The position numbers were made by a program, and so were the translations under genes. The notes beneath the pieces are model-generated. The model did not search any database. It was given only the letters and a program-made list of their open reading frames with translations, and was not told the origin of the DNA. 33,905 nt of DNA from Branchiostoma floridae. Lineage: Eukaryota; Chordata; Leptocardii; Amphioxiformes; Branchiostomatidae. Shown in pieces: positions 1 through 12,432 of the stretch (position 1 is its first letter; each line of letters begins with the position of its first letter). The DNA lies in contig NW_023365804.1 of the NCBI RefSeq assembly GCF_000003815.2, forward strand, positions 4,075 to 37,979. The letters run 5' to 3'.

Positions 1-211
1 TCAAGTGTTGAAAGTAACGCACATTTTGTTTGACATTTCGGAAGTCACGATCGTAAGGGGGTCGCTTTTTTTGCGGTTTACCGAAGGGGTTCGCTTAGCG
101 GTTAGCGGTTATCCCCCAGGTGAGCCTTCATTCGTATGTAGAAAAGTTACAAAGTAATTTTGGGTACTCAAATCACTTTTTACCTTTTGCCCACGGGTTT
201 TACTTTGATAT

Positions 212-1140
212 TCAAGTGTTGAAAGTAACGCACATTTTGTTTGACATTTCGGAAGTCCGATCGTAAGGGGTCGCCTTTTTGCGGTTACCGAAGGGTTTGC
301 TTTAGCGGTTAGCGGTTATCCCCCAGGTGAGCCTTCATTCGTATGTAGAAAAGTTACAAAGTAATTTTGGGTACTCAAATCACTTTTTACCTTTTGCCCA
401 CGGGTTTTACTTTGATATTCAAGTGTTGAAAGTAACGCACATTTTGTTTGACATTTCGGAAGTCCGATCGTAAGGGGTCGCTTTTTTGCGGTTACCGAAG
501 GGTTCGCTTAGCGGTTAGCGGTTATCCCCCAGGTGAGCCTTCATTCGTATGTAGAAAAGTTACAAAGTAATTTTGGGTACTCAAATCACTTTTTACCTTT
601 TGCCCACGGGTTTTACTTTGATATTCAAGTGTTGAAAGTAACGCACATTTTGTTTGACATTTCGGAAGTCCGATCGTAAGGGGTCGCTTTTTTGCGGTTA
701 CCGAAGGGTTCGCTTAGCGGTTAGCGGTTATCCCCCAGGTGAGCCTTCATTCGTATGTAGAAAAGTTACAAAGTAATTTTGGGTACTCAAATCACTTTTT
801 ACCTTTTGCCCACGGGTTTTACTTTGATATTCAAGTGTTGAAAGTAACGCACATTTTGTTTGACATTTCGGAAGTCCGATCGTAAGGGGTCGCTTTTTTG
901 CGGTTACCGAAGGGTTCGCTTAGCGGTTAGCGGTTATCCCCCAGGTGAGCCTTCATTCGTATGTAGAAAAGTTACAAAGTAATTTTGGGTACTCAAATCA
1001 CTTTTTACCTTTTGCCCACGGGTTTTACTTTGATATTCAAGTGTTGAAAGTAACGCACATTTTGTTTGACATTTCGGAAGTCCGATCGTAAGGGGTCGCC
1101 TTTTTGCGGTTACCGGAAGGGTTCGCTTTAGCGGTTAGCG
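212..1140 (+). repeat. Homogeneous SatA subfamily with gacattt variant
   Basis: The units from 212 to the first gap all carry tttgacatttcgg where the rest of the array has tttgaaatttcgg, together with the tttgatattc end and cattcg variants. Units starting at 419, 625 and 831 read as identical over their full 206 bp. The variant recurs only once elsewhere (about 12021). This is a young, locally homogenised patch. The unit before 212 and the last part before 1140 contain extra single bases that look like contig-edge error. Confidence 0.85.
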
Positions 1141-1391
1141 NNNNNNNNNNNNNNNNNNNNNNNNNNNNNNNNNNNNNNNNNNNNNNNNNNNNNNNNNNNN
1201 NNNNNNNNNNNNNNNNNNNNNNNNNNNNNNNNNNNNNNNNNNNNNNNNNNNNNNNNNNNNNNNNNNNNNNNNNNNNNNNNNNNNNNNNNNNNNNNNNNNN
1301 NNNNNNNNNNNNNNNNNNNNNNNNNNNNNNNNNNNNNNNNNNNNNNNNNNNNNNNNNNNNNNNNNNNNNNNNNNNNNNNNNNNNNNNNNNN
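1141..1391. other. Assembly gap, 251 N
   Basis: Run of N inside SatA. Unit starts on the two sides (1037 and 1455) are 418 apart, close to two monomers (412), so the gap is sized and most likely hides SatA. Confidence 0.95.
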
Positions 1392-2072
1392 ACAAAGTAA
1401 TTTTGGGTACTCAAATCACTTTTTACCTTTTGCCCACGGGTTTTACTATGATATTCAAGTGTTGAAAGTAACGCACATTTTGTTTGAAATTTCGGAAGTC
1501 CGATCGTAAGGGGTCGCTTTTTTGCGGTTACCGAAGGGTTGGCTTAGCGGTTAGCGGTTATCCCCCAGGTGAGCCTTCACTCGTATGTAGAAAAGTTACA
1601 AAATAATTTTGGGTACTCAAATCACTTTTTACCTTTTGCCCACGGGTTTTACTATGATATTCAAGTGTTGACAGTAACGCACTTTTTGTTTGAAATTTCG
1701 GAAGTCCGATCGTAAGGGGTCGCTTTTTTGCGGTTACCGAAGGGTTCGCTTAGCGGTTAGCGGTTATCCCCCAGGTGAGCCTTCACTCGTATGTAGAAAA
1801 GTTACAAAGTAATTTTGGGTACTCAAATCACTTTTTACCTTTTGCCCACGGGTTTTACTATGATATTCAAGTGTTGAAAGTAACGCACATTTTGTTTGAA
1901 ATTTCGGAAGTCCGATCGTAAGGGGTCGCTTTTTTGCGGTTACCGAAGGGTTCGCTTAGCGGTTAGCGGTTATCCCCCAGGTGAGCCTTCACTCGTATGT
2001 AGAAAAGTTACAAAGTAATTTTGGGTACTCAAATCACTTTTTACCTTTTGCCCACGGGTTTTACTATGATAT

Positions 2073-2367
2073 TCAAGTGTTGAAAGTAACGCACATTTTG
2101 TTTGAAATTTCGGAAGTCCGATCGTAAGGGGTCGCTCTTTTGCGGTTACCGAAGGGTTCGCTTAGCGGTTAGCGGTTATCCCCCAGGTGAGCCTTCACTC
2201 GTACAAAAAGAGTAAGGAGTCGCTTTTTTGCGGCTACAGAAGGGTTCGCTTATTGGCCAGCGGTTATCCCCCAGGTGAGCCTTCGTTCGTATGTAGAAAA
2301 GTTACAAAGTAATTTTTGGGTACTCAAATCACTTTTTACCTTTTGCCCACGGGTTTTACTACGATAT
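2073..2367 (+). repeat. Rearranged SatA unit, 295 bp
   Basis: Unit with an internal partial duplication. After cactcgta (unit position about 131) the sequence jumps, near 2204, through caaaaagagtaagg back to about unit position 53, then runs through the ttttttgcgg to cttcgttcgt part a second time before continuing normally. The extra piece is about 88 bp and diverged (cggctacaga, tattggccag), so the event is older than most copies around it. It is related to the 271-bp units at 7152 and 15279. Confidence 0.85.
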
Positions 2368-4840
2368 TCAAGTGTTGAAAGTAACGCACATTTTGTTTGA
2401 AATTTCGGAAGTCCGATCGTAAGGGGTCGCTTTTTTGCGGTTACCGAAGGGTTCGCTTAGCGGTTAGCGGTTATCCCCCAGGTGAGCCTTCATTCGTATG
2501 TAGAAAAGTTACAAAGTAATTTTGGGTACTCAAATCACTTTTTACCTTTTGCCCACGGGTTTTACTACGATATTCAAGTGTTGAAAGTAACGCACATTTT
2601 GTTTGAAATTTCGGAAGTCCGATCGTAAGGGGTCGCTTTTTTGCGGTTACCGAAGGGTTCGCTTAGCGGTTAGCGGTTATCCCACAGGTGAGCCTTCATT
2701 CGTATGTAGAAAAGTTACAAAGTAATTTTGGGTACTCAAATCACTTTTTACCTTTTGCCCACGGGTTTTACTTTGATATTCAAGTGTTGAAAGTAACGCA
2801 CATTATGTTTGAAATTTCGGAAGTCCGATCGTAAGGGGTCGCTTTTTTGCGGTTACCGAAGGGTTCGCTTAGCGGTTAGCGGTTATCCCCCAGGTGAGCC
2901 TTCACTCGTATGTAGAAAAGTTACAAAGTAATTTTGGGTACTCAAATCACTTTTTACTTTTTGCCCACGGGTTTTACTATGATATTCAAGTGTTGAAAGT
3001 AACGCACATTTTGTTTGAAATTTCGGAAGTCCGATCGTAAGGGGTCGCTTTTTTGCGGTTACCGAAGGGTTCGCTTAGCGGTTAGCGGTTATCCCCCAGG
3101 TGAGCCTTCATTCGTATGTAGAAAAGTTACAAAGTAATTTTGGGTACTCAAATCACTTTTTACCTTTTGCCCACGGGTTTTACTATGATATTCAAGTGTT
3201 GAAAGTAACGCACATTTTGTTTGAAATTTCGGAAGTCCGATCGTAAGGGGTCGCTTTTTTGCGGTTACCGAAGGGTTCGCTTAGCGGTTAGCGGTTATCC
3301 CCCAGGTGAGCCTTCATTCGTATGTAGAAAAGTTACAAAGTAATTTTGGGTACTCAAATCACTTTTTACCTTTTGCCCACGGGTTTTACTATGATATTCA
3401 AGTGTTGAAAGTAACGCACATTTTGTTTGAAATTTCGGAAGTCCGATCGTAAGGGGTCGCTTTTTTGCGGTTACCGAAGGGTTCGCTTAGCGGTTAGCGG
3501 TTATCCCCCAGGTGAGCCTTCATTCGTATGTAGAAAAGTTACAAAGTAATTTTGGGTACTCAAATCACTTTTTACCTTTTGCCCACGGGTTTTACTTTGA
3601 TATTCAAGTGTCGAAAGTAACGCACATTTTGTTTGAAATTTCGGAAGTCCGATCGTAAGGGGTCGCTTTTTTGCGGTTACCGAAGGGTTCGCTTAGCGGT
3701 TAGCGGTTATCCCCCAGGTGAGCCTTCATTCGTATGTAGAAAAGTTACAAAGTAATTTTGGGTACTCAAATCACTTTTTATCTTTTGCCCACGGGTTTTA
3801 CTTTGATATTCAAGTGTTGAAAGTAACGCATATTATGTTTGAAATTTCGGAAGTCCGATCGTAAGGGGTCGCTTTTTTGCGGTTACCGAAGGGTTCGCTT
3901 AGCGGTTAGCGGTTATCCCCCAGGTGAGCCTTCATTCGTATGTAGAAAAGTTACAAAGTAATTTTGGGTACTCAAATCACTTTTTACCTTTTGCCCACGG
4001 GTTTTACTATGATATTCAAGTGTTGAAAGTAACGCACATTTTGTTTGAAATTTCGGAAGTCCGATCGTAAGGGGTCGCTTTTTTGCGGTTACCGAAGGGT
4101 TCGCTTAGCGGTTAGCGGTTATCCCCCAGGTGAGCCTTCATTCGTATGTAGAAAAGTTACAAAGTAATTTTGGGTACTCAAATCACTTTTTACCTTTTGC
4201 CCGCGGGTTTTACTATGATATTCAAGTGTTGAAAGTAACGCACATTTTGTTTGAAATTTCGGAAGTCCGATCGTAAGGGGTCGCTTTTTTGCGGTTACCG
4301 AAGGGTTCGCTTAGCGGTTAGCGGTTATCCCCCAGGTGAGCCTTCATTCGTATGTAGAAAAGTTACAAAGTAATTTTGGGTACTCAAATCACTTTTTACC
4401 TTTTGCCCACGGTTTTTACTATAATACTCAAGTGTTGAAAGTAACGCACATTTTGTTTGAAATTTCGGAAGTCCAATCGTAAGGGGTCGCTTTTTTGCGG
4501 TTACCGAAGGGTTCGCTTAGCGGTTAGCGGTTATCCCCCAGGTGAGCCTTCATTCGTATGTAGAAAAGTTACAAAGTAATTTTGGGTACTCAAATCACTT
4601 TTTACCTTTTGCCCACGGGTTTTACTATGATATTCAAGTGTTCAAAGTAACGCACATTTTGTTTGAAATTTCGGAAGTCCGATCGTAAGGGGTCGCTTTT
4701 TTGCGGTTACCGAAGGGTTCGCTTAGCGGTTAGCGGTTATCCCCCAGGTGAGCCTTCATTCGTATGTAGAAAAGTTACAAAGTAATTTTGGGTACTCAAA
4801 TCACTTTTTACCTTTTGCCCACGGGTTTTACTATGATATT

Positions 4841-5076
4841 GCAAGGTGTTGAAAGTAATCGCGACATTATGTTTGAAATTTCGGAAGTCCGATCGTAAGG
4901 GGTCGCTTTTTTGCGGTTACCGAAGGGTTCGCTTAGCGGTTAGCGGTTATCCCCCAGGTGATCCTTCATTCGTATGTAGAAAAGTTACAAAGTAATTTTG
5001 GGTACTCAAATCACTTTTTACCTTTTGCCCACGGGTTTTACTATGATATTCAAGTGTGAAAGTAACGCACATTTGT
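4841..5076 (+). repeat. Indel-rich SatA unit beside a gap
   Basis: Single-base insertions in attgcaaggtgttg and gtaatcgcgacatt, and deletions in caagtgtgaaag and cacatttgt, break an otherwise normal monomer just before the 5077 gap. The pattern fits unpolished contig-end sequence better than real divergence. Confidence 0.6.
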
Positions 5077-5631
5077 NNNNNNNNNNNNNNNNNNNNNNNN
5101 NNNNNNNNNNNNNNNNNNNNNNNNNNNNNNNNNNNNNNNNNNNNNNNNNNNNNNNNNNNNNNNNNNNNNNNNNNNNNNNNNNNNNNNNNNNNNNNNNNNN
5201 NNNNNNNNNNNNNNNNNNNNNNNNNNNNNNNNNNNNNNNNNNNNNNNNNNNNNNNNNNNNNNNNNNNNNNNNNNNNNNNNNNNNNNNNNNNNNNNNNNNN
5301 NNNNNNNNNNNNNNNNNNNNNNNNNNNNNNNNNNNNNNNNNNNNNNNNNNNNNNNNNNNNNNNNNNNNNNNNNNNNNNNNNNNNNNNNNNNNNNNNNNNN
5401 NNNNNNNNNNNNNNNNNNNNNNNNNNNNNNNNNNNNNNNNNNNNNNNNNNNNNNNNNNNNNNNNNNNNNNNNNNNNNNNNNNNNNNNNNNNNNNNNNNNN
5501 NNNNNNNNNNNNNNNNNNNNNNNNNNNNNNNNNNNNNNNNNNNNNNNNNNNNNNNNNNNNNNNNNNNNNNNNNNNNNNNNNNNNNNNNNNNNNNNNNNNN
5601 NNNNNNNNNNNNNNNNNNNNNNNNNNNNNNN
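5077..5631. other. Assembly gap, 555 N
   Basis: Run of N inside SatA. Flanking unit starts (5050 and 5676) are 626 apart, close to three monomers (618). The unit before it (from about 4841) carries several single-base indels. Confidence 0.95.
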
Positions 5632-6865
5632 CGAATCACTTTTTACCTTTTGCCCACGGGTTCTTACTTTGATATTCAAGTGTTGAAAGTAACGCACATT
5701 TTGTTTGAAATTTCGGAAGTCCGATCGTAAGGGGTCGCTTTTTTGCGGTTACCGAAGGGTTCGCTTAGCGGTTAGCGGTTATCCCCCTGGTGAGCCTTCA
5801 TTCGTATGTAGAAAAGTTACAAAGTAATTTTGGGTACTCAAATCACTTTTTACCTTTTGCCCACGGGTTTTACTATGATATTCAAGTGTTGAAAGTAACG
5901 CACATTTTGTTTGAAATTTCGGAAGTCCGATGGTAAGGGGTCGCTTTTTGGCGGTTACCGAAGGGTTCGCTTAGCGGTTAGCGGTTATCCCCCAGGTGAG
6001 CCTTCATTCGTATGTAGAAAAGTTACAAAGTAATTTTGGGTACTCAAATCACTTTTTACCTTTTGCCCACGGCTTTTACTTTGATATTCAAGTGTTGAAA
6101 GTAACGCACATTTTGTTTGAAATTTCGGAAGTCCGATCGTAAGGGGTCGCTTTTTTGCGGTTACCGAAGGGTTCGCTTAGCGGTTAGCGGTTATCCCCCA
6201 GGTGAGCCTTCATTCGTATGTAGAAAAGTTACAAAGTAATTTTGGGTACTCAAATCACTTTTTACCTTTTGCCCACGGGTTTTACTATGATACTCAAGTG
6301 TTGAAAGTAACGCACATTTTGTTTGAAATTTCGGAAGTCCGATCGTAAGGGGTCGCTTTTTTGCGGTTACCGAAGGGTTCGCTTAGCGGTTAGCGGTTAT
6401 CCCCCAGGTGAGCCTTCATTCGTATGTAGAAAAGTTACAAAGTAATTTTGGGTACTCAAATCACTTTTTACCTTTTGCCCACGGGTTTTACTTTGATATT
6501 CAAGTGTTGAAAGTAACGCACATTTTGTTTGAAATTTCGGAAGTCCGATCGTAAGGGGTCGCTTTTTTGCGGTTACCGAAGGGTTCGCTTAGCGGTTAGC
6601 GGTTATCCCCCAGGTGAGCCTTCATTCGTATGTAGAAAAGTTACAAAGTAATTTTGGGTACTCAAATCACTTTTCACCTTTTGCCCACGGGTTTCACTAT
6701 AATACTTAAGTGTTGAAAGTAACGCACATTTTGTTTGAAATTTCGGAAGTCCGATCGTAAGGGGTCGCTTTTTTGTGGTTACCGAAGGGTTCGCTTAGCG
6801 GTTAGCGGTTATCCCTTAGGTGAGCCAACATTCGTATGTAGAAAAGTTACAAAGTAATTTTGGGT

Positions 6866-6965
6866 NNNNNNNNNNNNNNNNNNNNNNNNNNNNNNNNNNN
6901 NNNNNNNNNNNNNNNNNNNNNNNNNNNNNNNNNNNNNNNNNNNNNNNNNNNNNNNNNNNNNNNNN
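6866..6965. other. Assembly gap, exactly 100 N (placeholder)
   Basis: Exactly 100 N. The unit phase on the two sides (starts 6706 and extrapolated 6947) differs by 241, not a multiple of 206, so 100 is a default length and the true gap size is unknown. Confidence 0.9.
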
Positions 6966-7151
6966 CACATTATGTTTGAAATTTCGGAAGTCCGATCGTA
7001 AGGGGTCCCTTTTTTGCGGTTACCGAAGGGTTCGCTTAGCGGTTAGCGGTTATCCCCCAGGTGAGCCTTCACTCGTATGTAGAAAAGTACAAAGTAATTT
7101 AGGGTACTCAAATCACTTTTTACCTTTTGCCCACGGGTTTTACTATGATAT

Positions 7152-7422
7152 TCAAGTGTTGAAAGTAACGCACATTTTGTTTGAAATTTCGGAAGTCCGA
7201 TCGTAAGGGGTCGCTCTTTTGCGGTTACCGAAGGGTTCGCTCAGCGGTTAGCGGTTATCCCCCAGATGAGCCTTCACTCGTACAAAATGTGTAAGGGGTC
7301 GCTTTTTTGCGGTTAGCGGTTATCCCCCAGGTGAGCCTTCATTCGTATTTAGAAAAGTTACAAAGTAATTTTGGTTACTCAAATCACTTTTTACCTTTTG
7401 CCCACGGGTTTTACTATGATAT
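7152..7422 (+). repeat. Rearranged SatA unit, 271 bp, with inverted 10-mer
   Basis: After cactcgt (unit position about 130) the unit reads acaaaatgtg, the exact reverse complement of SatA positions 20-29 (cacattttgt), and then resumes forward at taaggggtcgc (about position 53). The repeated part also lacks the accgaagggttcgcttagcggtt stretch, lost between ggtta repeats. Private variants follow: gtatttagaaaag and ttttggttactc. The unit at 15279 has the same length, junction and private variants. Confidence 0.88.
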
Positions 7423-8188
7423 TCAAGTGTTGAAAGTAACGCACATTTTGTTTGAAATTTCGGAAGTCCGATCGTAAGGGGTCGCTTTTTTGCGGTTACC
7501 GAAGGGTTCGCTTAGCGGTTAGCGGTTATCCCCCAGGTGAGCCTTCACTCGTATGTAGAAAAGTTACAAAGTAATTTTGGGTACTCAAATCACTTTTTAC
7601 CTTTTGCCCACGGGTTTTACTATGATACTCAAGTGTTGAAAGTAACGCACATTTTGTTTGAAATTTCGGAAGTCCGATCGTAAGGGGTCGCTTTTTTGCG
7701 GTTACCGAAGGGTTCGCTTAGCGGTTAGCGGTTATCCCCCAGGTGAGCCTTCACTCGTATGTAGAAAAGTTACAAAGTAATTTTGGGTACTCAAATCACT
7801 TTTTACCTTTTGCCAACGGGTTTTACTTTGATATTCAAGTGTTGAAAGTAACGCACATTTTGTTTGAAACTTTGGAAGTCCGATCGTAAGGGGTCGCTTT
7901 TTTGCGGTTACCGAAGGGTTCGCTTAGCGGTTAGCGGTTATCCCCCAGGTGAGCCTTCACTCGTATGTAGAAAAGTTACAAAGTAATTTTGGGTACTCAA
8001 ATCACTTTTTACTTTTTGCCCACGGGTTTTACTATGATATTCAAGTGTTGAAAGTAACGCACATTTGGTTTGAAATTTCGGAAGTCCGATCGTAAGGGGT
8101 CGCTTTTTTTGCGGTACCGAAGGGTTCGCTTAGCGGTTAGCGGTTATCCCCCAGGTGAGCCTTCACTCGTATGTAGAAAAGTTACAAA

Positions 8189-8610
8189 GTAATTTAGGGT
8201 ACTCAAATCACTTTTTACCTTTTGCCCACGGGTTTTACTATGATACTCAAGTGTTGAAAGTAACGCACATTTTCTTTGAAATTTCGGAAGTCCGATCGTA
8301 AGGGGTCGCTTTTCAGCGGTTACCGAAGGGTTCGCTTAGCGGTTAGCGGTTATCCCCCAGGTGAGCCTTCACTCGTATGTAGAAAAGTTACAAAGTAATT
8401 TTGGGTACTCAAATCACTTTTTACCTTTAGCCCACGGGTTTTACTATGATACTCAGGTGTTGAAAGTAACGCACATTATGTTTGAAATTTCGGAAGTCCG
8501 ATCGTAAGGCGTCGCTTTTTTGCGGTTACCGAAGGGTTCGCTTAGCGGTTAGCGGTTATCCCCCAGGTGAGCCTTCACTCGTATGTAGAAAAGTTACAAA
8601 GTACTTTTGG
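8189..8610 (+). repeat. Segmental duplication within SatA, copy 1 (pairs with 13801-14222)
   Basis: Rare variants occur in the same order and at exactly the same offset (5612 bp) as in 13801-14222: aatttaggg (8189/13801), cattttctttg (8271/13883), gcttttcagcgg (8309/13921), actcaggtgtt (8451/14063) and gtacttttggg (8601/14213). This shared variant haplotype over about two monomers indicates duplication of a block rather than independent mutations. Confidence 0.8.
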
Positions 8611-8838
8611 GTACTCAAATCACTTTTTACCTTTTGCCCACGGGTTTTACTATGATACTCAAGTGTTGAAAGTAACGCACATTATGTTTGAAATTTCGGA
8701 AGTCCGATCGTAAGGGGTCGCTTTTTTGCGGTTACCGAAGGGTTCGCTTAGCGGTTAGCGCTTATCCCCCAGGTGAGCCTTCACTCGTATGTAGAAAAGT
8801 TACAAAGTACTTTTGGGTACTCAAATCACTTTTTACCT

Positions 8839-8938
8839 NNNNNNNNNNNNNNNNNNNNNNNNNNNNNNNNNNNNNNNNNNNNNNNNNNNNNNNNNNNNNN
8901 NNNNNNNNNNNNNNNNNNNNNNNNNNNNNNNNNNNNNN
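8839..8938. other. Assembly gap, exactly 100 N (placeholder)
   Basis: Exactly 100 N. Unit starts (8659 and extrapolated 8897) are 238 apart, not 206, so the true length is unknown. Confidence 0.9.
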
Positions 8939-9395
8939 AGTCCGATCGTAAGGGGTCGCTTTTAAGCGGTTACCGAAGGGTTCGCTTAGCGGTCAGCGGT
9001 TATCCCCCAGGTGAGCCTTCACTCGTATGTAGAAAAGTTACAAAGTACTTTCGGGTACTCAAATCACTTTTTACCTTTTGCCCACGGGTTTTACTATGAT
9101 ATTCAAGTGTTGAAAGTAACGCACATTTTGTTTGAAATTTCGGAAGTCCGATCGTAAGGGGTCGCTTTTTTGCGGTTACCGAAGGGTTCGCTTAGCGGTT
9201 AGCGGTTATCCCCCAGGTGAGCCTTCATTCGTATGTAGAAAAGTTACAAAGTAATTTTGGGTACTCAAATCACTTTTTACCTTTTGCCCACGGGTTTTAC
9301 TATGATATTCAAGTGTTGAAAGTAACGCACATTTTGTTTGAAATTTCGGAAGTCCGATCGTAAGGGATCGCTTTTTTGCGGTTACCGAAGGGTTC

Positions 9396-9812
9396 GCTCA
9401 GCGGTTAGCGGTTATCCCCCAGGTGAGCCTTCATTCGTATGTAGAAAAGTTACAAAGTAATTTTGGGTACTCAAATCACTTTTTACCTTTGGCCCACGGG
9501 TTTTACTATGATATTCAAGTGTTGAAAGTAACGCACATTATGTTTGAAATTTCGGAAGTCCGATCGTAAGGGGTCGCTTTTTTGCGGTTACCGAAGGGTT
9601 CGCTTAGCGGTTAGCGGTTACCCCCCAGGTGAGCCTTCATTCGTATGTAGAAAAGTTACAAAGTAATTTTGGGTACTCAAATCACTTTTTACCTTTTGCC
9701 CACGGGTTTTACTATGATATTCAAGTGTTGAAAGTAACGCACATTTTGTTTGAAATTTCGGAAGTCCGATCGTAAGGGAACGCTTTTTTGCGGTTACCGA
9801 AGGGTTCGCTCA
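9396..9812 (+). repeat. SatA 7-monomer higher-order repeat, marker segment copy 1
   Basis: Five variant markers (gctcagcgg, tttggcccacgg, cattatg, agggaacgc, gctcagcgg) recur in the same order in 10842-11258 at a constant offset of 1446 bp. That equals 7 x 206 plus 4, and four inserted bases can be counted between them (tc at about 10590, a at about 10627, g at about 10712). Outside these markers the two copies differ, so the higher-order unit is only partly preserved. Confidence 0.7.
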
Positions 9813-10841
9813 GCGGTTAGCGGTTATCCCCCAGGTGAGCCTTCATTCGTATGTAGAAAAGTTACAAAGTAATTTTGGGTACTCAAATCACTTTTTACCT
9901 TTTGCCCACGGGTTTTACTGTGATATTCAAGTGTTGAAAGTAACGCACATTTTGTTTGAAATTTCGGAAGTCCGATCGTAAGGGGTCGCTTTTTTGCGGT
10001 TACCGAAGGGTTCGCTTAGCGGTTAGCGGTTATCCCCCAGGTGAGCCTTCATTCGTATGTAGAAAAGTTACAAAGTAATTTTGGGTACTCAAATCACTTT
10101 TTACCTTTTGCCCACGGGTTTTACTATGATATTCAAGTGTTGAAAGTAACGCACATTTTGTTTGAAATTTCGGAAGTCCGATCGTAAGGGGTCGCTTTTT
10201 TGCGGTTACCGAAGGGTTCGCTTAGCGGTTAGCGGTTATCCCCCAGGTGAGCCTTCATTCGTATGTAGAAAAGTTACAAAGTAATTTTGGGTACTCAAAT
10301 CACTTTTTACCTTTTGCCCACGGGTTTTACTATGATATTCAAGTGTTGAAAGTAACGCACATTTTGTTTGAAATTTCGGAAGTCCGATCGTAAGGGGTCG
10401 CTTTTTTGCGGTTACCGAAGGGTTCGCTTAGCGGTTAGCGGTTATCCCCCAGGTGAGCCTTCATTCGTATGTAGAAAAGTTACAAAGTAATTTTGGGTAC
10501 TCAAATCACTTTTTACCTTTTGGCCACGGGTTTTACTATGATATTCAAGTTTTCAAAGTAACGCACATTTCGTTTGAAATTTCGGAAGTCTCCGATCGTA
10601 AGGGGTCGCTTTTTTGCGGTTACCGAAAGGGTTCGCTTAGCGGTTAGCGGTTATCCCACAGGTGAGCCTTCATTCGTATGTAGAAAAGTTACAAAGTAAT
10701 TTTGGGTACTCAGAATCACTTTTTACCTTTTGCCCACGGGTTTTACTATGATATTCAAGTGTTGAAAGTAACGCACATTTTGTTTGAAATTTCGGAAGTC
10801 CGATCGTAAGGGGTCGCTTTTTTGCGGTTACCGAAGGGTTC

Positions 10842-11258
10842 GCTCAGCGGTTAGCGGTTATCCCCCAGGTGAGCCTTCATTCGTATGTAGAAAAGTTACA
10901 AAGTAATTTTGGGTACTCAAATCACTTTTTACGTTTGGCCCACGGGTTTTACTTTGATATTCAAGTGTTGAAAGTAACGCACATTATGTTTGAAATTTCG
11001 GAAGTCCGATCGTAAGGGGTCGCTTTTTTGCGGTTACCGAAGGGTTCGCTTAGCGGTTAGCGGTTATCCCCCAGGTGAGCCTTCATTCGTATGTAGAAAA
11101 GTTACAAAGTAATTTTGGGTACTCAAATCACTTTTTACCTTTTGCCCACGAGTTTTACTATGATATTCAAGTGTTGAAAGTAACGCACATTTTGTTAGAA
11201 ATTTCGGAAGTCCGATCGTAAGGGAACGCTTTTTTGCGGTTACCGAAGGGTTCGCTCA
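10842..11258 (+). repeat. SatA 7-monomer higher-order repeat, marker segment copy 2
   Basis: Partner of 9396-9812 at offset 1446. It carries the same ordered variants with a few private differences (acgtttggcc, ttgttagaaat, cgagtttta). Confidence 0.7.
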
Positions 11259-12432
11259 GCGGTTAGCGGTTATCCCCCAGGTGAGCCTTCATTCGTATGT
11301 AGAAAACTTACAAAGTAATTTTGGGTACTCAAATCACTTTTTACCTTTTGCCCACGGGTTTTACTATGATATTCAAGTGTTGAAAGTAACGCACATTATG
11401 TTTGAAATTTCGGAAGTCCGATCGTAAGGGGTCGCTTTTTTGCGGTTACCGAAGGGTTCGCTTAGCGGTTAGCGGTTATCCCACAGGTGAGCCTTCATTC
11501 GTATGTAGAAAAGTTACAAAGTAATTTTGGGTACTCAAATCACTTTTTACCTTTTGCCCACGGGTTTTACTTTGATATTCAAGTGTTGAAAGTAACGCAC
11601 ATTATGTTTGAAATTTCGGAAGTCCGATCGTAAGGGGTCGCTTTTTTGCGGTTACCGAAGGGTTCGCTCAGCGGTTAGCGGTTATCCCCCAGGTGAGCCT
11701 TCATTCGTATGTAGAAAAGTTACAAAGTAATTTTGGGTACTCAAATCACTTTTTACCTTTTGCCCACGGGTTTTACTATGATATTCAAGTGTTGAAAGTA
11801 ACGCACATTTTGTTTGAAATTTCGGAAGTCCGATCGTAAGGGGTCGCTTTTTTGCGGTTACCGAAGGGTTCGCTCAGCGGTTAGCGGTTATCCCCCAGTT
11901 GAGCCTTCATTCGTATGTAGAAAAGTTACAAAGTAATTTTGGGTACTCAAATCACTTTTTACCTTTGGCCCACGGGTTTTACTTTGATATTCAAGTGTTG
12001 TAAGTAACGCACATTTTGTTTGACATTTCGGAAGTCCGATCGTAAGGGGTCGCTTTTTTGCGGTTACAAAAGCGCTTCGCTTAGCGGTTAGCGGTTATCC
12101 CCCAGGTGAGCCTTCATTCGTATGTAGAAAAGTTACAAAGTAATTTTGGGTACTCAAATCACTTTTTACCTTTTGCCCACGGTGTTTTACTATTGATATT
12201 CAAGTGTTGAAAGTAACGCACATTTTGTTTGAAATTTCGGAAGTCCGATCGTAAGGGGTCGCTTTTTTGCGGTTACCGAAGGGTTCGCTTAGCGGTTAGC
12301 GGTTATCCCCCAGGTGAGCCTTCATTCGTATGTAGAAAAGTTACAAAGTAATTTTGGGTACTCAAATCACTTTTTACCTTTTGCCCACGGGTTTTACTTT
12401 GATATTCAAGTGTTGAAAGTAACGCACATTTT

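Noticed and set aside
80-120. Pol III A/B box or tRNA-like origin of SatA (gggttcgctta, tagcggttagcgg)
   Set aside because: The B-box-like stretch lacks the required A and CC, the A-box-like stretch is only approximate, and no cloverleaf can be drawn around them.
4947-5730. Several long open frames spanning N runs
   Set aside because: They are open only because N is untranslatable; the flanks are SatA.
10453-10647. Open frame in SatA, with the same peptide recurring at 12314, 21930, 25092, 29222 and elsewhere
   Set aside because: It starts at the same unit position each time and is created by the monomer. The 206-bp period changes frame from unit to unit, and a stop usually follows at the cgatcgtaagg site. 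No family resemblance.
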